A DNA stretch of 15,430 nucleotides. Origin: JBDTCS01 sp039923455. Lineage in GTDB: Bacteria; Bacteroidota; Ignavibacteria; Palsa-1295. This document shows positions 6,811-14,822 of this stretch, in pieces. How positions within the stretch are numbered: position 1 is the first letter of the stretch; every line of letters begins with the position of its first letter. Under the pieces are notes generated by a model that made no database searches, was not told the DNA's origin, and saw only the letters and a program-made list of their open reading frames with translations. A program made the position numbers and the translations under genes. The stretch is from the NCBI GenBank assembly GCA_039923455.1, contig JBDTCS010000043.1, positions 1 through 15,430 on the forward strand, written 5' to 3'.

Positions 6811-7920
6811 ATGACTCATTTCCTTACTTCAAGGTGCCTTAGCTTTGTGCATGCAGCTTTTATCTGCATTTTCGGAACCGTACTTTGTCTAAACGGATGC
6901 ACCGAGTCACAGCCGAGTAATTGTGGCTGCCCCCGCGACACGCTTGGACGCGATCAAATCAATGGTGGAAGGATGCCGCCAGCCGTTGCTCATACCAGGA
7001 TGAAGTTGTCTGCTTCGGGAAGATACTTGGGCTTTGTTGAAAATAGCGATGGAGGGCAAAGAATACTCGATATGAGCACGGGGAAAGTTATGGATCCCCA
7101 TGTGCGAGATCGCCTTCCTACCAACATGCGCTATTTCGCCGACGGGCCAAATATTTGGTGTCCCTATGATGATTCCAAATTTGTTGTTCTGGTTGTCACG
7201 CTTACGGATACGGTTGGCGATGGGAAGGATTTTATTTATGGTCAACACCTTTTTGAGATGTCGGTGGACGGTAGTCTGTTCAAAGATGTAACACCTGTAA
7301 CTAAAGCAGGGATGGCAGGACCAGTGCAAATAACACCGCTTGCGTGGTTGGTCGGATCTTCAGCCCAAGCGGATTCTCTTTTGGCTTATTACAGTAATGT
7401 GGCTCCAGCCGGAATTTCAAAGATATTCGTCCCACAATCTGGCATGCTAATTCCGCGCCAGTTTCCGTCCGGACTCCTCGCTCAAAGTAAGGACAGATTC
7501 CGTGAAGCGAGTGTTAAGGATGCTGAGAATTTCGATCCTCCGCTTTACATAAATGGGATCGAAATCAAATTTCCATCACCACCTGGCAAAATAGAAAAAG
7601 CGAGTTGGTCGCCCGATGGGAAGAAACTCGCAATTTCTGTATTACCATATTACGATACCGTAACAAAGACTGGCGGCTTTCGTGAGGTTTGGATCGCCGA
7701 TATCGACCGATATTTTAGCGAAGGGCTCTCTGCCGTTCCACTTCAGATCATTAATTTCCAAAAGGATTTTTGTACCTATAACGCGTGGGGGACCTTTGGC
7801 GAATTTATTACAAACTCTACGATAGCCGTCACAATGCACGGGATCGATGCAGATGCCTCCTATATCTATGAGATCACACTCGATGGAAAGATGGTCCGCC
7901 AGTTGACATCGGAACCCTGA
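6811..7920 (+). CDS. Beta-propeller (PD40/TolB-like) lipoprotein
   Basis: A 369-residue predicted lipoprotein. The ATG at 6811 is preferred because it starts a compact signal peptide with a lipobox ending in Cys30 (VLCLNGC). The longer in-frame reading from 6766 would overlap the upstream gene and bury the signal. The mature part resembles WD40-like PD40 repeats: KLSASGRYLGFV with LDMSTGKV near residues 67-92, and the diagnostic ASWSPDGKKLAISV around 264-277. A cysteine-rich CGCPRD follows the lipid anchor. No catalytic motif is visible, so it is probably a binding or scaffold protein in the periplasm or on the outer membrane. It begins 2 nt after the subtilase stop, so the two are almost certainly co-transcribed and may act together, though that is only inferred from position. 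Confidence 0.8.
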   Translation: MTHFLTSRCLSFVHAAFICIFGTVLCLNGCTESQPSNCGCPRDTLGRDQINGGRMPPAVAHTRMKLSASGRYLGFVENSDGGQRILDMSTGKVMDPHVRDRLPTNMRYFADGPNIWCPYDDSKFVVLVVTLTDTVGDGKDFIYGQHLFEMSVDGSLFKDVTPVTKAGMAGPVQITPLAWLVGSSAQADSLLAYYSNVAPAGISKIFVPQSGMLIPRQFPSGLLAQSKDRFREASVKDAENFDPPLYINGIEIKFPSPPGKIEKASWSPDGKKLAISVLPYYDTVTKTGGFREVWIADIDRYFSEGLSAVPLQIINFQKDFCTYNAWGTFGEFITNSTIAVTMHGIDADASYIYEITLDGKMVRQLTSEP

Positions 7921-8067
7921 TCCACCGGATTGCTGCGCCACCTGCCATTTGAAGGAATTTAATTGTACGAGTTTGGGGAGTCAAGAATGTAAGTGCCATC
8001 TATTTTCCGGAGGCGCGAAACTTCGGCGTACAGAAATTCCACCTACTAACATGACGCCACGTATTGC

Positions 8068-8661
8068 ATGAACGCGGAAAGGCAGCAGGAGTTTTTGGAA
8101 TTACTTGAGCCGGTATATCAGCGGCTCTGGAGATTCTCGCTTGCCACAACCCGAGATCATGTCAATGCGCAAGATCTACTAAGCGAAACGCTACTCGAAG
8201 CTTATGAACGCTTCGATAGTCTGCGCGATCCGAAAGCATTTACGAGCTTTCTCTTCACGATCGCGACTCGCATCGAGCGACACAAAACTCGCCGAGCAAG
8301 ATGGTTCGGAAATTACGACGAAGCAGCCGCAGCGCGAATGCAATCGGTCACTCCGTCACCCGAACTTGCGGCAGAGATTGCAGTGCTGCTAAGTGCACTT
8401 GCAAAGCTTGGTGCTAAACAACGCGAGACCATCACGCTATTCGAGATCTCCGGTTTTTCTCTCGAAGAGATCCGCGAGATTCAAGGTGGAACACTCTCCG
8501 GAGTCAAGTCCAGATTGCGCCGAGCACGCGAAGCGCTCTCGCGTGAACTTGGTATCGAACCGGAGCAAGCATCATCGGTCGAGCGCGCAACATCCACCGA
8601 TAACCTGCGAGAAGAGAGTGCCGAAGTCAACCGTCTATTGTCATTTGCAATTCGTGATTAA
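8068..8661 (+). CDS. ECF-type RNA polymerase sigma factor
   Basis: A 197-residue sigma-70 family protein with only regions 2 and 4, as in extracytoplasmic-function sigma factors. Region 2 covers about residues 12-77: LEPVYQRLWRFSLATTRD, then NAQDLLSETLLEAYERFDSL, then AFTSFLFTIATR. Region 4 covers about 107-161, with LGAKQRETITLFEISGFSLEEI followed by the helix-turn-helix end TLSGVKSRLRRAREAL. A charged tail of about 36 residues follows. The ATG at 8068 has no Shine-Dalgarno sequence. The next gene begins 23 nt after the stop and has the layout of its anti-sigma factor. A GGAATTT about 115 nt upstream with GTC 19 bases later vaguely recalls ECF promoters, but is too weak to call. The family call is firm; the regulon is unknown. 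Confidence 0.9.
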   Translation: MNAERQQEFLELLEPVYQRLWRFSLATTRDHVNAQDLLSETLLEAYERFDSLRDPKAFTSFLFTIATRIERHKTRRARWFGNYDEAAAARMQSVTPSPELAAEIAVLLSALAKLGAKQRETITLFEISGFSLEEIREIQGGTLSGVKSRLRRAREALSRELGIEPEQASSVERATSTDNLREESAEVNRLLSFAIRD

Positions 8662-8684
8662 GCAGATTCTGAGTAAAGTGTGCC

Positions 8685-9809
8685 ATGAGTAACAAGTCAC
8701 TGAAAGAAGCATTTGTGCCGCTCAAAGCCTGGAGCGCGCAACCACCGACTCCATTCGGAGAGATCGGTGCGATGCTCGAACAAAACTCCGGCGCAAGACT
8801 CGGCTTCTGGAGCGGACTCGGACTCAGTAGCGCGCTCTTAGTGAAAGATGTAGTAGTGTTCCGATTCGTGATGAGCGCGCTTGTGATAGCGGGAATCGCT
8901 GGGTTATTTATCTTCGGAAGATCGAACACGCAGATCACGAATGCGAGTGCGAGTACTCGAAGCATTCACCCGCTAAATACTCAGCAATCAAATTTTGCAG
9001 CGAGCGCAACTTCTCCTCTAAACACAACGCACTTCATCACACGAAATAGCGGAAGAAGCATTTTGCCTCACGTGCTCTCAAATGAAAAAGGTAGCGTACC
9101 AGTTGTTCACCTGATGCAGCCTGAAACCATTGGTACCAAAGGCGATGAGCGATCTTTCAGCATCGAAAAAATTGCAAAGATTGTCAATACTGATGCACGA
9201 GAGAGCGATAGAGTCGGAATACAATCACGACACTCTTTCACGCAAATTGCACAAACGCCAAACGATCGAAGGATGATCTCGACTGAGTCTGATGCATCCG
9301 GATTCGTGTTCGGTGTTGGTACAAACTCTTCGGCGATTCCAAGTGAGAATACTATCGCAGGGCGTCCGCTTCGAGAAACGGAGTTCAGTATCGGATACCA
9401 GATCGACGCGTATCACAAGTTTGCTATTGCATATGGCAAACAAACATTTCGCCGTTTCAACGAAACGAGTCACACGGTCGCGGTGATCAATGTTTCGACC
9501 GGCACAACAAGTTATGTTCGCACCGTCTCCCATGAAGCCGTAGATAATCTGATTGCGATCTCCGGCATCTCGTACACATTCAACATACATAATCTTCGAC
9601 TGTTCAGCCTCGAGCCTGCTGTGACCGGCTTTGCCGGTCTTGCGAGTGCCGGATTTGTCTGGAGAGGTGGTGCTGAAATTGCGTGGAATCCGATCGAGCA
9701 CTTCAATCTCATTGCGAGCTATCAATATGAGAAATTGAATTCGGTTGACTATTCTGCTTTGCAATCTCAGCGCGCACTGCTCGGATTATCGCTCGACTAT
9801 CGATGGTAA
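8685..9809 (+). CDS. Putative dual-membrane-spanning anti-sigma factor (Dma-like)
   Basis: The 374-residue protein has three parts. Residues 1-56 are cytoplasmic and carry a QPPTPFGEIGAMLEQ segment like the PP...W..I...L motif seen in Bacteroidota anti-sigma tails. Residues 57-78 form one transmembrane helix (VVVFRFVMSALVIAGIAGLF) followed by Gly-Arg-Ser. Residues about 80-204 are Ser/Thr/Asn/His-rich and look disordered, long enough to cross the periplasm. Residues about 205-374 alternate polar and hydrophobic residues in beta-strands and end in LSLDYRW, an aromatic C-terminus typical of outer-membrane barrels. This matches, from memory, the Dma anti-sigma factors of Bacteroides thetaiotaomicron, which hold an ECF sigma at the inner membrane while inserted in the outer membrane. 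The position 23 nt after an ECF sigma gene supports this. The barrel and the anti-sigma role are inferred. An alternative is an unrelated membrane protein with a porin-like tail. Confidence 0.65.
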   Translation: MSNKSLKEAFVPLKAWSAQPPTPFGEIGAMLEQNSGARLGFWSGLGLSSALLVKDVVVFRFVMSALVIAGIAGLFIFGRSNTQITNASASTRSIHPLNTQQSNFAASATSPLNTTHFITRNSGRSILPHVLSNEKGSVPVVHLMQPETIGTKGDERSFSIEKIAKIVNTDARESDRVGIQSRHSFTQIAQTPNDRRMISTESDASGFVFGVGTNSSAIPSENTIAGRPLRETEFSIGYQIDAYHKFAIAYGKQTFRRFNETSHTVAVINVSTGTTSYVRTVSHEAVDNLIAISGISYTFNIHNLRLFSLEPAVTGFAGLASAGFVWRGGAEIAWNPIEHFNLIASYQYEKLNSVDYSALQSQRALLGLSLDYRW

Positions 9810-9863
9810 GCTCGTTATGATAGTCTAGCTCGTTCGCATTCAATTCATCTTGCTTCAACGATA

Positions 9864-10736
9864 ATGAAAAACTCATCATTGTGTTTTGTGCTCGCCTTGA
9901 TTCTATTCGCGCCGATTGTATTGCACGCTCAGGCACCTATTCCGAACGGTAACTTTGAAAGTTGGAGTGGAGATTATCCCGATGGTTGGTTCGTCGATAA
10001 CGGTGGCTCGTCCAATCCGATTACGATGACATCGGACGCACATTCCGGAACAGCGGCTCTGCACGGCGCAGTGATCAAACTCACTAATAGCGGCACCGAG
10101 TCTCCTATTGCCATCTCTGGTGGCTCGCCGATCGATTGGGGATTTCCCTACACAGATCATCCAACCTATTTCATTGGCTACTACAAATACATCGGAAAGC
10201 CTGGAGACGAACTATCAATCTCAGCGGGCTTTCGACTTAACGGAAGTCAGATCGGCGGCGCGGAGTTTGCTAATACCGTGACGGTGAACAACTACACCGA
10301 GTTCATACTGCCGATCAACTGGTCCAGCAAGCAAGCTCCCGATTCGGCCTACATAAACATCACAATTCTTGGCGCCGACGGTAGCACTTCGACTGCACAT
10401 CTCGGCTCGGAGATGTTTATCGATGATCTTGCTTTTACGAATGCGACGCAATCAGTTACTGGTGAGAGTGTCCGTTCCTTCGCGGTTGAGCAATCGCTTC
10501 CAAATCCCGCGACCGAGCATGCAACCATAAATTATGCGCTTAGCGAATCGTCATTCGCAACACTCACGATATATAATGCGATCGGTGAGGTGGTCGCAAC
10601 TCCGGTTCAGGAGTTGAAATTTGCCGGTAGATATTCGATAACAATCAACACCTCGTCGCTGCCAACTGCGACTTATTGGTATCGCTTGTGTTCCGGAAAC
10701 AAGACGACCGTTCGTGCAATGCAGATCCTTCATTGA
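9864..10736 (+). CDS. T9SS-secreted protein with galactose-binding-like (CBM4/PCMD-like) domain
   Basis: A 290-residue secreted protein. Residues 1-23 are a signal peptide (LALILFAPIVLHAQ, cleavage near Ala-Gln). Residues about 26-193 begin with PNGNFESW...PDGW and end with SEMFIDDLAFTN. This opening and closing pair is typical of jelly-roll carbohydrate-binding-like domains in Bacteroidota; no ligand residues can be named. Residues about 205-290 are a T9SS type A sorting domain (VEQSLPNPATEHATINY, then LTIYNAIGEVV, then LPTATYWYRL). It starts 54 nt after the putative anti-sigma gene and ends 24 nt before the propeller gene, with no terminator between, so it probably belongs to the sigma-factor operon. 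The ATG at 9864 directly precedes the signal peptide; there is no Shine-Dalgarno sequence. Confidence 0.82.
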   Translation: MKNSSLCFVLALILFAPIVLHAQAPIPNGNFESWSGDYPDGWFVDNGGSSNPITMTSDAHSGTAALHGAVIKLTNSGTESPIAISGGSPIDWGFPYTDHPTYFIGYYKYIGKPGDELSISAGFRLNGSQIGGAEFANTVTVNNYTEFILPINWSSKQAPDSAYINITILGADGSTSTAHLGSEMFIDDLAFTNATQSVTGESVRSFAVEQSLPNPATEHATINYALSESSFATLTIYNAIGEVVATPVQELKFAGRYSITINTSSLPTATYWYRLCSGNKTTVRAMQILH

Positions 10737-10760
10737 TCACTGGCAAACGTAAAACGAATC

Positions 10761-13445
10761 ATGAAGACGATAAAGCTTTTTCTACTTTCGAGCGTGCTCT
10801 CATTGTTCCCACTAACCGCAATGGCACAAACCGGAAATATCTGGGAACACTACGAGTTCAGCGGTGCACCGCAGTGTATGATCGCCGATGGTAGCTATCT
10901 CTGGATTGGCAACGATCAGGGGGTTGTGCGGTACGATCGGGCCGTCGATACGTTCGCGATTTACTTCGCCTCGAATCCGGGCCTGCCAGATCGTTGGGTG
11001 ACAGCACTCACTCGCGCAAAAGACGGCAGTATCTGGATCGGCACGCGACTCGGAGGAATAGCACGATTTGCGAATAATATTTGGACGACATATTCATCGA
11101 AGAATAGTGCTCTCTCCACTGATAATATCACGGCGCTCGCTGCCGATAGCCTAGGGCGTGTGTGGGTCGGCACATCAAACGGATTGTGTAAGTATGATGG
11201 TGGCACCTGGACGCTCTACACGACCCCGCAAGCGCCCTTTACGAACAATGCAATCTATGGGCTCGCCGCAGATAAGCTTGGCAATGTTTGGATCGCGACG
11301 GGCAACACGCAACTACCCGCCCATGCGAGCATATTGAAGTTTGATGGAGGTACGAATTGGGAACTACATAACTCGGCGACGGATATTAATTTCGACGCCT
11401 CGAGTAATGTTGCTTCGATGATGATTGCAAAGAACGGTGATCTATGGCTCGGAATGGAAGGCTATCTCGATCACGTGCAAGGGAAGACATGGACCAGTAC
11501 ACTCGCGCAACCCGCACATAACGGTCCGACAAAGAACAACGTAACTGCACTTTCCGAAGATACCGCCGGAGTGATTTGGAGTGCGAATAGCTATGGTGCC
11601 GGGCGTTATGACGGCACTACTTGGCAAGCGCTCGAAAGCAAAGATGGAAGTTTTCCATTTCCGAGATGTCATGGTGTGATCGCGGAGTCCGGGAAATTTT
11701 GGTTCGCGAGTTACAATGACGTGACCGTCGGACCGTACGGTTTTGCTAAGTATGATCAGGGAAAGTGGACTCTGCATGATAGTCTTTCCAATTGTACGCT
11801 GGATAATCCAACGATCTACGCAGTGACGATAGATAGTCGCGGTAGATTTTGGTGTGGCGAGCGCTATACGAATCGTGTGAGTATGTTCGATGGATTCACG
11901 TGGACAAAGTTTGATGACATTACTCGAAATACCTTCACGATGTCGATGTGCGCAGACAGTTCGGGCAATGTCTATATCGGAACCGGTGGTCAAGGGATAG
12001 TAAAATTTGATGATGTGGCGTCGCAATATTTTGATTACACAAATACTACGTTGCATTCGTGCGTGATCTCCGCATTAGCATGGGATGAACGCCGCAAGAC
12101 ACTTTGGGTGGGCGAGCAATTTGATAGCAAGTCTGTGATCAAGTATCCCGCAGGTCTTGCAAAGTTCGATGGAACGACGTGGTCGAATTACACTGTCGTC
12201 GATTCACCACTTCCCGGCATGGAGCAGAGCAGCCTTGCGGTCGATGACTCCGGTGTTTGGACTACGACTTGGTACAATGGCGTCGCCCACTTCGATGGAG
12301 TGAGCAAGTGGGACGTGTTCAGCACCGCCAACTCGGTGATTCCTGGTGATCGCGTTTGGAAGGTTCAGCAAGCGCTCAATGGAGATATTTGGATCGCGAC
12401 AGAATTCGGCGCAGCGAGATGGGATGGTGCGAAGTGGATTCCGTTCACCACTGCGAATTCAGGGATCATCGCGAACCTAGCTACGTGCGGTTCTGATCAA
12501 CTTGGGAACATCTGGTTCGGAGCGTTTAATGGTTACGGTTCAGGTGGAGCGTGCACGTTCGATGGGACAAAGTGGACCACGTATACACCGCTCAACTCCG
12601 GCATCGGTTCGAATTTACTTGAGAATATTGTTGGGGGTATTAACGGCGATGTTTGGATAGCAACATACGATCAAGGAGTCGTTCGCTACAATCCGAATGG
12701 TATCAAACCGCCGTGTCTGAATCAAGTTGCGCGGCTCTCAATTGATCAAGCATCGAGCGCTACGCAGGGAGCACTACGTGCGGTCGTTACGCTGAAAGAT
12801 TCTGTTCCACAATATCTTGGCTTGAAAGAGGTTACGCTTACAATCAAATACGATGCGCGTATGCTCTCGATAAAAAATGTGACTCCGCAAAGTGGATGGA
12901 GTGTCACCGGGTCCACGAATATTGCTACAGGTTTGCAAATCACATTGAACTGCCAACCGCATTTTGCAAAAGCAGGAGAGGCATTGCTCGTCTGCGATCT
13001 TGAAGCATTCGTTGGTGTCGTTACATCGAGCGGAGTTTCGCTCATCGATACGCGCTTCAATCCATCGGATGCGAAATACGAAAGCTGCACGCTTGCATCG
13101 ATTCCTACTGACTCAATGCTCGTCTCACTCGAAAATGCATGTGGTGATTCGACCATTCGCGCAAGCATGGATCATACACCACTATTGCAATTGCTGAGTG
13201 CGAATCCTGATCCGGTTTTGCGAGGAGGACAAAACTTTTCCTTGACACTGAAGAGTGCGTTTGAGCAGGAAGCAACTGTCACGATAACAAACCTTGTCGG
13301 TGTCGTTGTGCGTAGTAAGCAACTTACTCTTACGAGAGGGAAGGGGAGCTACGATGTTGATTTAGCGGGACTTGCAAGTGGTGCTTATCTGATCGAGGTG
13401 AGTGGTGGTGGTTCAGGGGTTAGTAGAAAAATTGTGGTGCAGTGA
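10761..13445 (+). CDS. T9SS-secreted two-component-propeller protein with cohesin-like domain
   Basis: An 894-residue secreted protein. Residues 1-23 are a signal peptide (FPLTAMAQ). Residues about 43-648 hold about 14 repeats of the two-component-regulator propeller type (Reg_prop): W.G/AT..G..(R/K)(Y/F)D...WT.Y, for example IWIGTRLGGIARF, VWVGTSNGLCKYDGGTW and IWIATEFGAARWDGAKW. Fourteen is the number needed for two seven-bladed propellers. Residues about 655-775 look like a cohesin/CBM-type beta-sandwich (VTLTIKYDARMLSIKNV). Residues about 806-894 are a T9SS type A sorting domain (SANPDPVLRGG, then LASGAYLIEV). In histidine kinases such propellers sense polysaccharides outside the membrane; here no kinase is attached, so it is a free or surface-bound recognition protein. 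Ligand unknown. Confidence 0.88.
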   Translation: MKTIKLFLLSSVLSLFPLTAMAQTGNIWEHYEFSGAPQCMIADGSYLWIGNDQGVVRYDRAVDTFAIYFASNPGLPDRWVTALTRAKDGSIWIGTRLGGIARFANNIWTTYSSKNSALSTDNITALAADSLGRVWVGTSNGLCKYDGGTWTLYTTPQAPFTNNAIYGLAADKLGNVWIATGNTQLPAHASILKFDGGTNWELHNSATDINFDASSNVASMMIAKNGDLWLGMEGYLDHVQGKTWTSTLAQPAHNGPTKNNVTALSEDTAGVIWSANSYGAGRYDGTTWQALESKDGSFPFPRCHGVIAESGKFWFASYNDVTVGPYGFAKYDQGKWTLHDSLSNCTLDNPTIYAVTIDSRGRFWCGERYTNRVSMFDGFTWTKFDDITRNTFTMSMCADSSGNVYIGTGGQGIVKFDDVASQYFDYTNTTLHSCVISALAWDERRKTLWVGEQFDSKSVIKYPAGLAKFDGTTWSNYTVVDSPLPGMEQSSLAVDDSGVWTTTWYNGVAHFDGVSKWDVFSTANSVIPGDRVWKVQQALNGDIWIATEFGAARWDGAKWIPFTTANSGIIANLATCGSDQLGNIWFGAFNGYGSGGACTFDGTKWTTYTPLNSGIGSNLLENIVGGINGDVWIATYDQGVVRYNPNGIKPPCLNQVARLSIDQASSATQGALRAVVTLKDSVPQYLGLKEVTLTIKYDARMLSIKNVTPQSGWSVTGSTNIATGLQITLNCQPHFAKAGEALLVCDLEAFVGVVTSSGVSLIDTRFNPSDAKYESCTLASIPTDSMLVSLENACGDSTIRASMDHTPLLQLLSANPDPVLRGGQNFSLTLKSAFEQEATVTITNLVGVVVRSKQLTLTRGKGSYDVDLAGLASGAYLIEVSGGGSGVSRKIVVQ

Positions 13446-13458
13446 ACTCCTCTGGGGA

Positions 13459-13492
13459 GCCCCTCACCCAACCTCTCCCGCTGGGAGAGGGG
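13459..13492. terminator. CCCTCACCC...CTCTCCC hairpin: terminator and dispersed repeat
   Basis: Fourteen bases after the propeller stop, CCTCTCCC (13472-13479) pairs with GGGAGAGG (13483-13490) around a GCT loop, followed by GGATTTTATT. It probably terminates the sigma-factor operon. The left flank CCCCTCACCCAA makes this a member of a GC-rich intergenic hairpin family known to recur in unrelated bacteria. Whether it is repeated in this genome cannot be seen from one copy. Confidence 0.6.
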
Positions 13493-13621
13493 ATTTTATT
13501 AAGAGAATGTTCTTGGACAAATATTCTTCCTTGATCTCTACGCGGTTGGTCAATTCACTATCGTTGTGGCCCTATGCAAGATAAAAGAGCAATACTTCTT
13601 GGGGATCGCTTAAATCGTAGC

Positions 13622-14629
13622 TCATCGATAAAACCTTACTTCGAGAATAGCGGGTTTGACAGGATCGATCTGCAGAGTCCTATGCTCGAAAAATGAATGA
13701 AAGCTTCCATGCTCGGATGCATACGCACCTGTCAGGGCGGTCCCATTTTTTGTGCTCTTGATTTGCCACCCTTGATAGACCATCGTATCCTTACTTACGC
13801 GTACAAGGATCAAGTTTGTACCTGTACATTCATTTGACCAGTTATCTACATAGCTGCCACCTTCATCTCCCCTAAAAGTGTGAAAGCGGTGATAGTTAGC
13901 GTTCAAGAGTGCGAGTCCGAAGTTGGCAAATGTGTACGAGCCATATTCTGTTTCGTCCTGATTCCATGGGAATTCTCCGCGGCCGCTGATTGCAGTACCT
14001 GACGTGTGCGAAGAATGTTGATTGTTCATTCTGTCGAATCTCCAGAACGCGATCACGGCTCCCTCGGTACCAAAGCTCATCTCATGCCCCGAACTTATCC
14101 TATTCTGGTAGTTTATCTCACCTGTTCCCGTTAGGACAACTTCCATCTTCGTCATTCCTTGAATGAGTGCCATAACGTCCTGACCAGGCAAGGCGACGCG
14201 TCGGCTCGATGCCGCCGTCCCGAGCACTCGACCACGTGACGGATCGCTGATGCTTACGCTGATTGAGAATTGCCGACTCGGCAGAACTGTGAATTGTAGA
14301 GTATCGCCAGTCTGATCGATCTCCGCCCCATCAATACTAATAATTCTCCAGCGGTATCTCCAAGGTCCGGTCACACCAATATGTGCAACAAACGAATATG
14401 TTTTTCCAACGATCAACAACGGATCGTTTGGAGTGCCTATAATATCCACTTGCTCATCGAACTTCGGCAAGTTAGGCGTGAGCGCCAACGAGTTATAGGA
14501 GTCATTGATCGGCGATGTAGGATTCTCTTGTTTGCATCCAACGACAGTGCTAACAAGTACTATGCATCCAATAACGAATAGAATGAGATGAAACCGCTGA
14601 GCGCTTTGGGAAGAATGAGACAGTTGCAT
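13622..14629 (-). CDS. Lipoprotein with PKD/Ig-like domain, function unknown
   Basis: A 335-residue predicted lipoprotein on the minus strand. Residues 12-32 form a signal peptide with a lipobox ending in Cys32 (VSTVVGC), followed by an Asn/Ser/Pro-rich linker. Residues about 70-140 look like a PKD or Ig-like beta-sandwich (YRWRI, then GDTLQFTVLPSRQFSISVSI). The C-terminal half (about 150-335) has many aromatic residues and DRMNN, FPWNQDE and GWQIKS segments; I recognise no family or catalytic motif. The ATG at 14629 is the first in frame and directly leads the signal peptide. A well-spaced promoter lies upstream. The gene faces the sigma operon tail-to-tail. It has no T9SS sorting domain, so it should be lipid-anchored rather than secreted by T9SS. 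Confidence 0.8.
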   Translation of the reverse strand: MQLSHSSQSAQRFHLILFVIGCIVLVSTVVGCKQENPTSPINDSYNSLALTPNLPKFDEQVDIIGTPNDPLLIVGKTYSFVAHIGVTGPWRYRWRIISIDGAEIDQTGDTLQFTVLPSRQFSISVSISDPSRGRVLGTAASSRRVALPGQDVMALIQGMTKMEVVLTGTGEINYQNRISSGHEMSFGTEGAVIAFWRFDRMNNQHSSHTSGTAISGRGEFPWNQDETEYGSYTFANFGLALLNANYHRFHTFRGDEGGSYVDNWSNECTGTNLILVRVSKDTMVYQGWQIKSTKNGTALTGAYASEHGSFHSFFEHRTLQIDPVKPAILEVRFYR

Positions 14630-14642
14630 ACGATAAAGAATA

Positions 14643-14691
14643 TTGAGACGAACGTTACAATGAGAATAGAGGAACAGAGTGATCGTCTCAA
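14643..14691. repeat. 9-bp inverted repeat flanking the lipoprotein promoter
   Basis: TTGAGACGA (14643-14651) and TCGTCTCAA (14683-14691) are perfect reverse complements with 31 bases between them. On the minus strand one arm contains the -35 element and the other lies just after the predicted transcription start, a layout that would suit a repressor binding two half-sites. Confidence 0.5.
14663..14691 (-). promoter_or_regulatory. Sigma-70-like promoter of the minus-strand lipoprotein
   Basis: On the minus strand TTGAGA (14691-14686; five of six -35 positions) is followed after exactly 17 bases by TATTCT (14668-14663; four of six -10 positions). Transcription would start near 14656, giving a leader of about 27 nt before the ATG at 14629. 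Confidence 0.45.
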
Positions 14692-14794
14692 CGGAGGCGT
14701 GTCGTCACACGTTCGAAATTCTGTTGTGAAGGATAGGGCAAATATTCATCCCTATTTATTCGCATTTTCGCTGTACAACCGATAGGATATTATG

Positions 14795-14809
14795 CAATAA
14801 AGTTTATTG
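14795..14809. repeat. 15-base palindrome CAATAAAGTTTATTG
   Basis: CAATAAA (14795-14801) and TTTATTG (14803-14809) are perfect reverse complements around a single G. This AT-rich symmetric site in the gap between the divergent lipoprotein gene and the orphan sorting domain could be an operator. It is short enough to be chance. Confidence 0.35.
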
Positions 14810-14822
14810 TGAAACTTGCGAC

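Noticed and set aside
7921..8067. Autoregulated ECF promoter (GGAATTT with GTC 19 bases later)
   Set aside because: The spacing is long for ECF promoters, and no second copy was found ahead of other genes in the window.
8051..8071. Six-codon leader frame (MTPRIA) whose stop overlaps the sigma-factor start
   Set aside because: Tempting as translational coupling, but it lacks a ribosome-binding site and is short enough to be chance.
9225..9764. 179-codon minus-strand frame opposite the putative anti-sigma gene
   Set aside because: Arg/Cys-rich composition typical of an antisense shadow; the plus-strand gene has a clear domain layout.
11442..12056. 204-codon minus-strand frame opposite the propeller gene
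   Set aside because: It lies entirely inside the repeat region of a convincing gene and shows no domain or signal.
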